DNA of 64,000 nt, from contig OY997653.1 of the NCBI GenBank assembly GCA_963921795.1, positions 6,306,104-6,370,103 of the forward strand, written 5' to 3'. This DNA is from Nannobrachium achirus (lineage: Eukaryota; Chordata; Actinopteri; Myctophiformes; Myctophidae). Below are positions 1 to 39,624 of the stretch, piece after piece (within the stretch, counting starts at the first letter, position 1; each line of letters starts with the position of its first letter). A program made the position numbers and the translations under genes. The notes below the pieces were generated by a model. That model saw nothing but the letters and a program-made list of their open reading frames with translations, searched no databases and was not told the origin of the DNA.

Positions 1-339
1 GGGTGCACCCGGATGGTACTGCAGCTAGAGGGCGGTGGGTGTCCTCTTGTTCTCCTCCTGGACAACCACTGCTCTTTTCCTCCCAAACCTGTTGCTCTAC
101 AAACTCAGTGCCTCCAAATAAAAATAAAAAAAAACACAAAGCCTCTGTGTCTACTGCCGACTAACGCCAAATGTGACCAGATGGACACGAATAGTATTGT
201 TGAATGAATTAAAGTGACAACGCCACTCCCAATTACAGGGTGGGAGACCCGCCTATCTTATACATGTACTGTTATCGTTACGACCAAATGCATAAACTCC
301 CCACTCAGGATAGCATGACAGACAGAGGCTTTTGTGTGT

Positions 340-1430
340 ACAAAACCATTAACATCTTTATTCACATAATGGTATAAAAAGAATCCATAATTCACATTGT
401 GCCACTTCCTGGACCGGGGGAACAATAATAACACTTCATAAAATCACACCACTGCAAAAGGGGTTAATGTCTAAATAACACTGCACACTGTTAATAAAAA
501 CTGCGACTTATAATGCGCACACAAATCACATTAAGTGAATACTTGAAGCACTGCAAACTTAACATGGGGAAGGGGCATGGGGCACGGTCACTAAGTAGGT
601 GGTACAGTTAAGTGAGAACTCTTATAAAAACCTAGTACAAATAAGGGAGGCACTTGAGCATAGCAACTATTTCAAAACTAAAATGAAGAAAAGAGCAATG
701 GCTGCCTTGCTGACCACATCCGTGTCACCAATACAGCCTGCAATATACAAATGCACTAATTAGTTCCCATATACAATTCACATTACATAATGCATATTAT
801 ACTGGAGAGCTCAGCCTCATACCTCTTGGCCCGAAGCGCTTGGGCACCCAACAGGTAGGAACCTGAGCTGACCAGGAACATCTGGGTATAGCGATGGCCC
901 TCTATAATATAATACAGAACATAATTAGTTAAACACCCAAAACGGTATAAAGGTTTAACTCCCATGAACAATGGTTGAACACCATAAACCATACAGCAAC
1001 AATATATGCACATGGACTTTGTTGCTAAAGTACAATGAACATAATTTACTGCCTACCTCAAGACTCTGCTAGTGCATGTGTGTTTGGTTTCTGTTTATCA
1101 CACCAAACACAGCAAGTCCTGTCCAGGACCACCAGAAAATCTAGAAGTGCAGTAACATCAATGAGTACTTGTAAAACTCGTCATAAAACCAACAAAAGAT
1201 ACATAATCTACAGTGTCAGGCATTTGGTAACATACCTCTTGTAGTTATAATAATTTGCACGCAGCACCGGCACCTGCCGACGCTCACAGCTCCAGGCAAC
1301 AGCCTCGGTGCACGAGAACAAACGCGACTCAGCTATTCTCACGAGAGCTCTCTTATAGACGCTCTGCTGTGCTACCGTAGCCTGTTCTGAGCTCCCAGGT
1401 CCTAGAGTCCCACCCGTCACATATAGGCTG
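340..1430 (-). ncRNA. Weak candidate three-exon transcript, no clear coding frame
   Basis: On the minus strand: possible exon 1 ending at donor AAGAG/GTATGTT (near 1,235), exon 2 about 906-826 between TATTATAG and the donor AAGAG/GTATGAG, exon 3 from TATATTGCAG (near 735), and AATAAA at 362-357. A CpG-containing stretch near 1,430-1,520 could be a promoter. A frame stays open across the joins, but it has no ATG downstream of its upstream stop, so a non-coding RNA, or chance, is more likely than a protein gene. Not recognised. Confidence 0.2.
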
Positions 1431-1559
1431 GCACCATGGCGACGGCTAGCGAATCAGCGGACGGCTGTTCCGTGCATTCTACCGACATCTGAGCTAGCTA
1501 TGAGTTGAAGTGGAGGCGGAATGGGCGTGTATGGGCTTGGAAGTGTGATGCGGCTCTAA

Positions 1560-3615
1560 GAAAAATGTAATAGTAGATACAGAGGGCCATGCAGATTTCT
1601 GACCTGCGACCCACTGTTCCATTGTGGGAGGAGTGAGACGCAGACGGCCACAGGGTCTTTACTCCTCCCATCAGCGTGGAGAGATACCGGCTTTGCGCAC
1701 TCTTTCTCTGAAGCTTTTTACCACTTCTATTATTAGCCTATCTGTATGGATGCTTCCTTGTATGTTTCTTGTCTTGTGTCCATAGTCTGTCAGTCTTGTT
1801 TGTCTGAAAAATAAAAAATACAAATACAAAAATAACTGATGCTTAATTTTTGTTTAATTCTACCTGATGCACTTCTGTGTTCCAGGTTGTTCGGTCAAAT
1901 ATTCCCTGTAAATTTGTCTTTTCCAGATAGAAATTCCAAAAGTGCAAACCCTGTAGTTATTGTTTTAAAGTTCTGAGACATACACACATTAATTAGGGGA
2001 TCCTTGACATGAAAACATTTGAGAACCACTTGCTTAAACAACATTGCATGCCCATCCCAAAATAACTCCACAAAACAAGCCCCGAACAATGTTTACAAGC
2101 GACTTTTCAGGGAACAAAAACTATTATAATAATCACACCCAGTGTGAAGTGAGCAGTGTCGGGACAGGGCGGGACGGGCATACAAAAGCCCAAAGTTGCT
2201 TATATTTACTAAGCAGACATGGCAACACTTACTGTATGTCAGGTTGCTTATAAAGCCTGCCTTAGCTTTGCAGGTCAGACTAATGCCTAATTTACACTGT
2301 CCAACAATTAAATATAAATCAAGGATTAAATTGATTGGTCAGGTTCTCACAATGATCAATATCATAGGTTACCATAAAGCATAGTTTTCTTTGTTCTTAT
2401 AGTCACTTCAATTGCTTCACTTTGGTCGCGCTGGTCAGTGTTGAAAAAAGAAAAGTCACGTCACAATCAAGGCAAAACAGTCTTGTATGATGAAGCAGGG
2501 CCTTGCTTTACCAAAAGACGTACACATTTGAAACTTGGAGATACGAGGTTTCTGCCCAACAGTGACGATATTTTAGTGATTATGTTGCGAGGAAAACGTT
2601 GAGATAACAGTCATTTTGGTTAGAACTGACTGAAAATAACTTTGTACTTCAAGTTTAAAATTAAAACTAAATATTTGTCCAATAGTGTCCAAATAAATTC
2701 CAAATATTATCAAATGATCTCGCGGCCCCCCTGGACTGCCGTTGCGGCACCCCAGGGTGCCCCGGCACCCCAGGGTGCCCTGTCACCCACTTTGAAAACC
2801 CCCGGCCTAGTAAAGTGACTCCTCACAAAGGCAGGAGTCGTCTGGTAGGTTTACGAGGCTATAGGGCGAAGCAACCGGTCACGCCATTCTGAGGGACCAT
2901 GTGTTTTATGCCTATTAAGAAAAACAAGTAGGCTACAATACTGTATGTGGTTGTAATGACTGTACCAATATTCAGTTGTATTTAAGTAAATAAAGTGTTA
3001 CAGTCATGTACTTTGTGAGCTTATAGTTCTGCTGTTTTCGAAAAAGCCTTCTTGAAATTAAGTTTGGAGTACAATAACGCAAATCTTCTCTTATGCGGGT
3101 CCCTGGCACAACATCAGACGGTGTTCCTGGACAAATAAATATCAATTAGTGGGTCCTTGACATGGAAAGGTTTGAGAGCCATATTGTGAATTGGCCAAAG
3201 GGTTGATTTAAAATGTGAACTTTGAGCAGGCCTGTCATGCCTTGTTAAACCTACAACTATGAAACCTGTCCTGCGAGTAAAGCCCTTATCAGAGTCTGCG
3301 GTGAAGAGCCTATCACCGCAAATGTTTGGTGATCGGCTATCCACCTAAAGTGAGAAAACAAGTGGAGGCCATCATAGTCAGTCACGGTGAAGTCTTATCA
3401 CTGTGACTGACTGGTCTAGATCGACCAATCAGTGAACGGGGTGATGGGCCGATCTGTCTGATAGTAAAAACGGAGAGATGTGTCGGGTGGATAGCTCTTC
3501 ACCGCGAGTAATGACGTAATGTTGTAGTTTTATGACTTAATAAGACTACACCGCAGTGGATAGCTTATCACCACGGTGCCTACTATGATAGGGGCTCATC
3601 TTCCTCTGTGACCCA
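1560..3615. other. Gene-free stretch
   Basis: No exon was recognised. It contains a LINE-like 3' end (near 1,740-1,835, ending AAATACAAATACAAAAATAA), a hAT-like GC-rich end near 2,720-2,810 and another near 3,115-3,180 (GGTTTGAGAGCC). The stretch 3,300-3,600 has several CACCGCGGTGAT-like partial palindromes of unknown nature. Confidence 0.5.
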
Positions 3616-4077
3616 TTTAAAGAACAACTTAGTTTTTTTACAACAGGGTTCATATTTTAGATTGTAATTTAGAGAAAAGAAAAAGTGAGTGTTAAAATGT
3701 TTTCATTTGCTTTGTTCTATTGTTTTATCGTGTTTACCGTGCTAAAAATGTGGGGCATGCGTACGCATGGGGGCATGCATACAAGTGGCTAAATATGTCT
3801 TTTAGACACAATAAGCCAGCAGTTTCTTTATTGCTATTTACTGTAACACTTCTAGCCCCCATAAGTCACATCCAACCATGAAAGTGTGCGTTGTATCTTG
3901 GGAATGGGCTTATTCTGTGTAAAATGACATATTTAGCCACGTGTACGCATGCCCCCAACCACTGAAATAAACAATAGAAAGAAGTAAATGAAATCATTTT
4001 AACACTCATCTTTTATATTCTTTAATTACAATCTAAAATGTGAACCCTTGTTGTAAAAAACTAAAGTTGTCCTTTAA
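3616..4077. mobile_element. Palindromic MITE
   Basis: Ends TTTAAAGAACAACTTAG and CTAAAGTTGTCCTTTAA with about 190-bp imperfect inverted arms, including GGGGCATGCGTACGCATG-type palindromes near 3,752 and their mirror near 3,940. No coding capacity is seen. Confidence 0.8.
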
Positions 4078-4486
4078 GCTCCATTCCAAGCATTAGACAT
4101 AACAGAGAGTCTCCATGTTTTCAAACAGCTTAAAACAAAACTTTCATTTCTAGACGTTGATTGGACTGATCTTAAACAGATGTCTAATAGCCACTATATT
4201 GCTCACTGTGGGCGACTTATAGCTAAACTATATTAACTATTTATTAAACTTAGCATAAAACATTGGTTACTAAAGCTCCAACCATTTGACCATGCATGTA
4301 TTAAAATACGGCCTGGTCATGGACTGACATTAGATGATTGTTTTTAAGCTCATCACCCTTTTTTTTTGTAATGAATGAACACATTCCTGTCAGTAGAACA
4401 ATGCTCCACACAAACAGCAGAGGGCAGCAGTGTACTGACTGCTCTGATCCACACAGCAGAGGAGATGAAGAGATGAGAGGTTCACT

Positions 4487-5045
4487 CCAGTGAGAGTAGG
4501 CCTATTAATAGACATTAGACAATACATATTAGTGAGAGTAGGCCTATCAATAGATATTAGACAATACATATTAGTGAGAGTAGGACTATCAATAGACATT
4601 AGCCAATACATATTAGTGAGAGTAGGACTATTAATAACTTAGACAATACATATTAGTGAGAGTAGGACTATCAATAGATATTAGACAATACATATTAGTG
4701 AGAGTAGGACTATCAATAGACATTAGCCAATACGTATTAGTGAGAGTAGGACTATTAATAACTTAGACAATACATATTAGTGAGAGTAGGACTATCAATA
4801 GATATTAGACAATACATATTAGTGAGAGTAGGACTATCAATAGACATTAGCCAATACATATTAGTGAGAGTAGGACTATTAATAACTTAGACAATACATA
4901 TTAGTGAGAGTAGGCCTATTAATAGACATTAGACAATACATATTAGTGAGAGTAGGACTATTAATAGACATTAGCCAATACATATTAGTGAGAGTAGGAC
5001 TATTAATAACTTAGACAATACATATTAGTGAGGGTAGGCCTATCA
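4487..5045 (+). repeat. 42-bp minisatellite, about 14 units
   Basis: The core is TTAGTGAGAGTAGGACTATC with ATAGACATTAGACAATACAT. A shorter TTAATAACTTAGAC variant recurs every third unit, giving a higher-order pattern. Confidence 0.93.
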
Positions 5046-5319
5046 ATAACTTCATAACAGTCCATAATCATATTGTATCGTATGAATTTTGTCATTTTGT
5101 GTTGTCCGTTTTTTGTGCTCACAAAGGTCATTGCCAGAGCATGAAGTAATAAAACATCTTGCACCAATCAAAGTTACTGGGTTGGTTTTAAAGATGGGGA
5201 GTTAAGACTTCAGAATGTCAACAAAAGACACTGGAAAGAAAGAGACACTGCATGATGTCTACATATTGACAAAAAAGAGACTGAGGAGAAAGTGGTACAG
5301 TAAGCTGGGGCGTTAAGGC

Positions 5320-5402
5320 CACTGTGGTCTCAGGTCATGCCATTGGTTTGAGGGGCATTAAGGCCACTGTGGTCTCAGGTCATGCCATTGGTTTGAGGGG
5401 CA
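5320..5402 (+). repeat. Short dispersed direct repeat
   Basis: GGCATTAAGGCCACTGTGGT with CTCAGGTCATGCCATTGGTT occurs twice here and again at 5,903-5,990. The stretch 5,403-5,900 between them is GC-richer, with no recognised gene. Confidence 0.85.
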
Positions 5403-6451
5403 TTAACTGTTCTGCCGCCATTGACAGCGCTCACCGTCATTAAAACCGGTTACTACACGACGCCGTTGACGGTGAGGATTGTCAATCTTACTGTATATAC
5501 AGTAAAGATATTATTACTTACTGTACGTCGCTCCGGTCCCACCCGCATCGGTAATGTCGGCGATTTGTTTACAACGCACGTTGGACGTGCACGCGAAGTG
5601 AAGCTCCTCCATGTTAAGTCAATGGGAGGCCCATAAAGAGACTTCATTATCTCCAAATAAGACTTATTAACCAAAAAGCACAGCATAAACAACTATATCA
5701 GGGCAAGCCTGGCGGCCGCCATGACACACTGTCACATGACACATGTCATGTGACTAGATGACGTAATCGTTGATGTCATTCAACAGACCGTGTGTGTACA
5801 CGCATTCCAGGAATTCCTTTCACAATAAGAGCGTGTGCTAATGGGCAGATCTGCCTGGCGTCAAAGAAAAGTTAACCCTTCATACCCTGCAGCACTAATT
5901 GTGTTAAGGCCACTGTGGTCTCAGGTCATGCCATTGGTTTGAGGGGCATTAAGGCCACTGTGGCCTCAGGACATGACATGTTTGGAGGGGCACAAGGCCA
6001 AACTGAGGGGCAACGACAGCCATGGCCTTCATGGCCTCCCTGAAATTCCTGCCGTGATTGTATTGCTGTGTAATAATAAAAGTGTTTTTCTATCATATGG
6101 GCTGATTTTAATTACTCAAGTTCTGCTGGGTATAGCCTATTAAACCTACAGATTTTAGATAGATGTGATTTAAACAAAAAATGTCACTGATAGTCAAGAA
6201 CCCTTTAGATCTAAACATTACCAAAAACATAGACCACACTATGTCAAACTCAAGGCCCGGGGGCCAAATCAGGCCCATGATTGAATTATCTTGGGCCCAC
6301 AGGATGATGTTTAATTACTATTGCTTTAAATAAGTGTTAACAAAAAAACAACAGTCAATCGAGTGAATTTTATTGACACAAAGCCAAATCAAAACAGTTT
6401 TCTACACTTAAGATAACAGAGCAGCAGGTCAAGATTTACCCAACAATAGCC

Positions 6452-6719
6452 AGTGGCTCAGGGGTAGAGAAACCATCATTAGAACACAGAGGAACCTGAA
6501 GGTTTTCCAGTTCGAATCCGGGCTCCCCCAGAGTTAGTGTCAAAGAGCAAGACTCTGAACCCCTAGAATCTATTTGCTTACCCCTCGGGAGCAACTAGGG
6601 CCTATAACTGCTCCTGATGAGCAGGTTGGTGCCTTGCATGGTTTCCTCCACCATGGGTGTGAATGGGTGAATGTAATGCACAATCTGTGTAAAGAGCCCT
6701 GGATAAATGCACCATTACC
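6452..6719 (+). mobile_element. tRNA-derived SINE
   Basis: An A-box-like stretch AGTGGCTCAGGGGTAGAG and a B-box-like stretch CCAGTTCGAATCCGGG about 55 bases later are followed by a non-tRNA body. The end (GTGAATGGGTGAATGT, then GGATAAATGCACCATTACC) is typical of teleost SINE tails. It is not a functional tRNA, as no cloverleaf can be drawn. Confidence 0.8.
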
Positions 6720-6750
6720 TTTTTAATAGGCTCTATGCAAAGAAACCATT

Positions 6751-7000
6751 GATACTAATGAAGGCTCTGTTCCATTCTGCTCAAACAGAGTCAGTGTTAT
6801 CAATGATACTAATGAAGGCTCTGTTCCATTCTGCTCAAACAGAGTCAGTGTTACCAATGATACTAATGAAGGCTCTGTTCCATTCTGCTCAAACAGAGTC
6901 AGTGTTACCAATGATACTAATGAAGGCTCTGTTCCATTCTGCTCAAACAGAGTCAGTGTTACCAATGATACTAATGAAGGCTCTGTTCAATTGTTGTGTA
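6751..7000 (+). repeat. 54-bp minisatellite, about five units
   Basis: The unit starts GATACTAATGAAGGCTCTGT. Because 54 is divisible by three, open frames run through it on both strands; they are not genes. Confidence 0.93.
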
Positions 7001-8113
7001 ATTCTGAGAGTGTACAAATGGAACTTTGGTTCCATTCGAACACTCTCAGAGTTATGAGGGTCCTTGAAATGAAAAGGTTTGAGAACCACAGTGTGCTAAA
7101 CAGCTAAATTGGTGTTATCAGCTGCTAGAGTTGGTGTCCCATTAACTTTACTATACAGGGGGAAAAGCTAAACAAATAATCTGCTTTAAGTAGCATATGA
7201 GGGGTTAAACTAGGCGTTTCATGATTCTGAATCCATTGCAAGCATCTGTTTTGCACGAAAAACATACCTTGGGTTAAAACTGTCCCCACAAAAGTGTGAA
7301 AAGTGATGACTCTTTTCATCACTAAAAGTAAAGTTAATGGGACACCAACTCTAGCGGCTGATAACACCAATTTAGCTGTGTCTCAGAAAGGGTTATCATA
7401 CCAAAATATAATCTACAGATATAGAGCTTTTCAAAAATGCATGGTAAACTTTGCCACCTTCTCAGATAGCGACATCTCGTATGGCCCATGGACTATATGG
7501 CTGCTTTGCATAGAAGGTTTACACTCTAGAACATGATTAACAAGCCAACTACTCATGATGTGTTCACTGTAGAACGTGATTCACAGGTCAACTACTCATG
7601 ATGTGTTCACTCTAGAATGTGATTCACAGGTCAACTACTCAAATGGCTGCTTTGCATAGCAGGTTTACAAGTGAGAGTGCAAATGCATCCTGACTCCTCA
7701 CAGAGGCTACACCACTGTTTGCCAAACCGTGGGTCGGGACCCACTTGTGGGTCGCGGACGGATTCTTATTAAAATAGTGAACCGCCGATAAAACAATGAC
7801 CATTACACTGATGTGTGTTAATATTAACTTCATATATCTAGTAACATTGTATCATGTATTTTACTTATCAATTTAGGCTCTAACAATGTATCATCATTTA
7901 ATCTATCTAGTAACATTAACATTGTATCATGTATGTCAACTTCGTCTCTCTAGAATTATATTGTAAATGCAAGAATTGTTTTTAATGGGAATATAAGCAT
8001 GTCTAGGTCTGTTAGACCTTCATCAGATTATCAATATATGACTAACTGTATATGTTGTCATTTCTGCTTGTCTTAAACCTGTCTTAGAACAGGCTTCACA
8101 GAATGGAGATGAT
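7001..8113. other. Gene-free stretch with MITE remnants
   Basis: 7,100-7,510 is a palindromic MITE remnant related to 33,770-34,135 (inverted arms from TTGGTGTTATCAGC to GCTGATAACACCAA). Short repeats of ACTCATGATGTGTTCACT lie at 7,545-7,640, and a hAT-like end (CCAAACCGTGGGTCGGGACC) at 7,721. The gene 1 3' UTR begins at 8,113. Confidence 0.55.
7981..7986 (-). terminator. Possible gene 1 polyadenylation signal (ATTAAA)
   Basis: An ATTAAA hexamer on the minus strand lies about 130 bases past the gene 1 stop codon. No stronger AATAAA was noticed between it and the stop. This is a positional call only. Confidence 0.35.
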
Positions 8114-34560
<26,447 letters not shown>

Positions 34561-34576
34561 CTTCACCCTGCTGTCT

Positions 34577-35030
34577 CCTTGAAGATACCTTCACTGTCTG
34601 CTATCTGAAGATACCTTCACTGTCTGATATCTGAAGATACCTTCACTGTCTGCTATCTGAAGATACCTTCACTGTCTGCTATCTGAAGATACCTTCACTG
34701 TCTGATATCTGAAGATACCTTCACTGTCTGCTATCTGAAGATACCTTCACTGTCTGATATCTGAAGATGCCTTCACTGTCTGCTATCTGAAGATACCTTC
34801 ACTGTCTGCTATCTGAAGATACCTTCACTGTCTGATATCTGAAGATACCTTCACTGTCTGATATCTGAAGATACCTTCACTGTCTGCTATCTGAAGATGC
34901 CTTCACTGTCTGATATCTGAAGATGCCTTCACTGTCTGATATCTGAAGATACCTTCACTGTCTGCTATCTGAAGATGCCTTCACTGTCTGATATCTGAAG
35001 ATGCCTTCACTGTCTGCTCTGTGTGAAGAT
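34577..35030 (-). repeat. 26-bp minisatellite directly upstream of the gene 1 start codon, about 17 units
   Basis: The plus-strand unit is TTCACTGTCTGCTATCTGAA plus GATACC, with GATATC and GATGCC variants. It ends about 15 bases before the ATG, so it forms the 5' UTR or the promoter. On the transcript strand each unit reads GTGAAGGTATCTTCAG. Confidence 0.93.
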
Positions 35031-35138
35031 ACCTCCTGCTATCTCCACAGTCTGCTGTGTTTGAAGCTACAGATATTTCAAATCCACCGTCTGTTCTAGC
35101 ACTCCTGTCCTCATACACCCCCTCATAGCCTGCCTGAA

Positions 35139-35262
<124 letters not shown>

Positions 35263-35404
35263 GATCAATAAAGGTTGACTTTGATCAGGAGAACTCAGTT
35301 TAATGGAGGATAAAATAAATCAACAATTAATAATAGTTACAGTCTAGTATGTATGGTTAGAGTTACTGGAGTTATTGAATAAAAGTTACAATATGTATGG
35401 ATTA

Positions 35405-36140
35405 GAGCTTACTGGTGTTATTAAATGTATACATAGTAGTCATTAATAATAGTTACAATATGTATTGATTAGGGTTGCTGGTGTTATACATAGTAGTCAT
35501 TAATAATAGTTACAATATGTATGGATTAGAGTTTACTGGTGTTATTAAATGTATACATAGTAGTCATTAATAATAGTTACAATATGTATGGATTAGAGTT
35601 TACTGGTGTTATTAAATGTATACATAGTAGTCATTAATAATAGTTACAATATGTATGGATTAGAGTTACTGGTGTTATTAAATGTATACATAGCAGTCAT
35701 TAATAATAGTTACAATATGTATGGATTAGAGTTACTGGTGTTATTAAATGTATACATAGCAGTCATTAATAATAGTTACAATATGTATGGGTTAGAGTTA
35801 CTGGTGTTATTAAATGTATACATAGTAGTCATTAATAATAGTTACAATATGTATGGGTTAGAGTTACTGGTGTTATTAAATGTATACATAGTAGTCATTA
35901 ATAATAGTTACAATATGTATGGGTTAGAGTTACTGGTGTTATTAAATGTATACATAGTAGTCATTAATAATAGTTACAATATGTATGGGTTAGAGTTACT
36001 GGTGTTATTAAATGTATACATAGTAGTCATTAATAATAGTTACAATATGTATGGATTAGGGTTACTGAGTGTTATTAAATGTATACATAGTAGTCATTAA
36101 TAATAGTTACAATATGTATGGGTTAGGTTTACTAGAGTGT
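35405..36140 (+). repeat. 66-bp minisatellite, about ten units
   Basis: The unit starts ACATAGTAGTCATTAATAAT. It gives a 22-residue periodic open frame that is an artefact of the 66-bp period. Confidence 0.95.
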
Positions 36141-36173
36141 TATTAAATTGAATATGCATATTTACAGTCTAGA

Positions 36174-36600
36174 GCAGGGGTCTTCAACGTTTTCAGGCCA
36201 AGGACCCCTTAGTTGAGAGAGAGATGAAGCAGGGACCCCTTAGTTGAGAGAGAGATGAAGCAGGGACCCCTTAGTTGAGAGAGAGATGAAGCAGGGACCC
36301 CTTAGTTGAGAGAGAGATGAAGCAGGGACCCCTTAGTTGAGAGAGAGATGAAGCAGGGACCCCTTAGTTGAGAGAGAGATGAAGCAGGGACCCCCACAAC
36401 CTGTTCATAGATTCCATATAGTTTCATTGTTTGGCAGCACAATCGTCAGTGTATTTTGGATTCATGTCAATTTGTGTTTTCAGATATTTAACCACTTGAA
36501 CCATCAATACTTAATAAACTTGACCTTTCACTCTGTACTTAGACTGCTCTTTTTCCCCTCTACACCAAACCTCTTTGCAGAAAATAGCCGATCTAAATGG
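36174..36600. mobile_element. hAT-type MITE with internal 31-bp satellite
   Basis: The left end AGGGGTCTTCAACGTTTTCA matches the MITE at 27,293. Next to it a 31-bp unit (TTAGTTGAGAGAGAGATGAA core) is repeated about six times, where the copy at 27,293 has two. The right end is not clearly preserved; sequence similarity fades near 36,600. Confidence 0.75.
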
Positions 36601-36694
36601 TAAATTCTACTCTGTATCAAAGATAAATGGACAGAAACACTTTATTATTTATCAGCTACCAGTCTCCGCCCACCGTCCTTGAAAAGCTCCTTAC

Positions 36695-36894
36695 CAATAA
36701 GTCAGCTTTATAGACTGACAACAGTCTGTTCCTCCACCAACCAAGATAGAAATAAAGCTTCAATAAGTCAGCTTTATAGACTGACAACAGTCTGTTCCTC
36801 CACCAACCAAGATAGAAATAAAGCTTCAATAAGTCAGCTTTATAGACTGACAACAGTCTGTTCCTCCACCAACCAAGATAGAAATAAAGCTTCA
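36695..36894 (+). repeat. 66-bp minisatellite, three units
   Basis: The unit starts CTTCAATAAGTCAGCTTTAT and includes ACTGACAACAGTCTGTTCCT. Confidence 0.93.
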
Positions 36895-37540
36895 GAGATG
36901 AAATCTAAATGTACCCAAAGAGGATGTGATTCAGAATGTGTTGAGCAGGCCTTAGTTCACCTATTTTTGACATAAAGCTGTGTGAAATACTTGCCATTAA
37001 AATAGTGGTTACAAATATATTAATCCAGAGTTCTGGTCAGTTTTAGATGAATATAAAGTAGTTCCGGTGATTTGGCAGGGGCTCATGGCCCAATCATTAA
37101 AAATAGATGAATCCACAAAAATAGCGTCATTTGTATTGTTGACCTATTTCTACCAAATAGACCAACTTTCGTTCAACTTTGACCCCTCTGTCACATGGTA
37201 CTATTTTTTGTGTCCAGTATCACTACGCCGCTGCAACGTATTTCCTCAAAACAAGGTGCTTTGCAGTCAGCTGATCAGAACGAAACCTCGCTCTATATGG
37301 TAGAAATAGGCCAACAATACAAATGACGCTAGTTTTGTGGATTAATCTATTTTCAATGACTGGACCACGCCAAATGGCCCCCACCCCATTGGAACTACTT
37401 AATATTCATTAGAAACTGACCAGAACTCTGACCACTGGACTCTGGTAATCAATTAATACATTTTTAACCACTGTTTTAATGGCAAGTATTTCACACAGCT
37501 TTATGTCAAAAATAGGTGAACTGACACTTTAAATTGGCCT

Positions 37541-37957
37541 TAAAGGAGGACTTAACCACTTTTCAAGCTATCTTCATATAATAGGTCCTCACTAATGTTC
37601 ATAATAAAATAGCGCAATTTTTTTCTACTTGGTCCAAGACTCCTAGGAGAGCTGTGGGAAGTTCAGAATCCATCGTCTTGTGACATCATCATTTTCCAAA
37701 AAACTAAAATAATCAATATTTTTGATAAAAATATTTCGATTTTTATTATCGCGAGAAAAATGGCTTCCACTTTAACATTGCAACTGTTCAGGAATAGAAA
37801 GCCTGCAGTTTCTATTAGCTTGGATTCCCAATCGATGATGTCACAAGACGATGGGTTTCTGACCTGCCCACAGCCCTCCTCAGGGAAAAAAAAGCAATTT
37901 TTTAGTGAGGACCAATTATATGAAGATGGGTTGAAAAGTGGTGAAGTCCTCCTTTAA
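37541..37957. mobile_element. Palindromic MITE containing a duplication breakpoint
   Basis: Inverted ends TAAAGGAGGACTTAACCAC and CACTTCTCC-type right end (reading GTGAAGTCCTCCTTTA) with arms of roughly 90 bp and further inverted matches inward. The tandem duplication starts at about 37,663, inside the element, so the second copy at 43,309-43,603 lacks the left arm. Confidence 0.85.
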
Positions 37958-38347
37958 ACAAACCAGATGTGAGAGAAATAAGCAGTGGTGGAAAAAGTAC
38001 TCTCATTCTTTACTTGAGTAAAAGTATCAACAGGCGACTGCAATGTAGAAATACCCTCTTATAAGTACAAGTCTGGAATTCAAAATGTACTCGAGTAAAA
38101 GTTCCAAAGTATTGGCATCAAAACGTACTTAACACCTTCCAAGCCACGGGGAGCCCCTTAATGTTAAAACCGTCCTATATCGGACTTCCCCCCAGGGACT
38201 CTCAGCCACGTCGTACTTAATCGGACTTTGTCTTTAAAACCGGAATAAAAGATTTTGATCCGAAAATCGGCGATCGTCTAGCCTTCCCTGGCCCTCACTC
38301 GAGCATTCATAGCTCACCCAGGCCGTACATGAAGCAGAGGTGACGTC

Positions 38348-38776
38348 ATGGTCCTATCCTTGTCCAAGCAGCTCTCCCAGCCATTTGTTTGCTGTTTGCA
38401 GACTCTAGCTTCTACTGCAGCCATACTTGCAGCTATGCAGGCGAAACTTCTCAGTGTTGTTCTTCAATCACACATGGATTATTTGCGGGGACATTTACGT
38501 GAATGGATCGCGCACGCGAAACGCACAGAGACATGGTTGATCGGCCAAAACGCCCATTCTATCCCAACGGAGATCGAGAAAAACATGGTGAGTTACTGCC
38601 CTGGGGAGAAAAAAAAAAAAGAAAAACAACGCCGCTGTCCAAGATGGAGGGGCGGCGGGCTCGTGTTTATAAACATAATATTATGTCTCAGATCACAATA
38701 CAATAATAGAAATTTCATGGCTAATCCACCAACCACCATTCTATTTCGGACTGCAACGTGTTTAAAGTACCCATAG
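38348..38776 (+). other. Unrecognised open frame of 142 codons, duplicated at 43,994-44,422
   Basis: Starts MVLSLSKQLSQPFVCC after a GTGACGTCATGG context and ends in a lysine-rich stretch encoded by a poly-A run. A perfect donor (ATG/GTGAGT) follows codon 80 or so, so the first part could be an exon. The two copies differ by one residue (Arg to Leu). No known domain was recognised. It may be a transposon-derived exon or chance. Confidence 0.2.
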
Positions 38777-39624
38777 TAAAAGTACAAAATGTTTGGAAAT
38801 AGCAGATGTATAAGCTTGTGAGCTTGTAGATTGTCTATTTTCAAACAACAGGTATAAAACATGGCTAAAGTGGTTCATGTGTGTTTTAAAATAGTATAAC
38901 TTATATCTCTGTCTGTCTGTCACGCCTGACACTGTGGTTCTATGGGGTTTCCACTCTGACATCACTGTGATGTCACACTAACAGAATCCCTTTTATGCCC
39001 ACATATGGAGTTCCCTGATGTCATCAATATTAAGCCCATACCTAACAGGACTTCATATGGGAATGCCCATATATGGAGGCCACGTTGGCCACATACCACA
39101 CTAACAGAATCCATATATGGCCAAGACTGATGGCCAAGACAGCCCATATCTGTGTGGCTGGTTCTACAGACAGGGATCTCCATGTATGGGCATAAAAGGG
39201 TATGATGTCATATGTCAGACATCATAGGACTTTCACATAATGAATAACTGAGTAATGTTTGGGCTCTCACAGCATATCTCCTTATACAGTACATGGATCT
39301 CCATATATGGGTACCAGGGGGTCTCCATATATGGGTAACTGGTCCGATATACATGGACCTTTAGGGCGAGGTCACATGTCGCCCTGAGGCGTCTTACTAG
39401 TCTTTTTGATTTTGCACTGACAGATTAACAGACTCAAGAATAATTACTTTTTCAGAGTTATGTGGTTACATTTAGCATACAAGACTAAGACTAGACTAAG
39501 ACTAAAATATTTTGATATTTACTCGAATAAACTAGACTAGACTAAAACAATTCCAGATGACTAAAACAGCACTAAGACTAAATGGTGTTATTCTAAACTA
39601 AGACTAAATCTGATATAATTAACA

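Noticed and set aside
6707-7057. Repetitive protein of 116 codons
   Set aside because: The open frame exists only because the satellite period (54 bp) is divisible by three; the opposite strand is open too.
35606-36100. Membrane-like repeat protein of 164 codons
   Set aside because: An artefact of a 66-bp satellite period; there is no splice, start or 3' signal.
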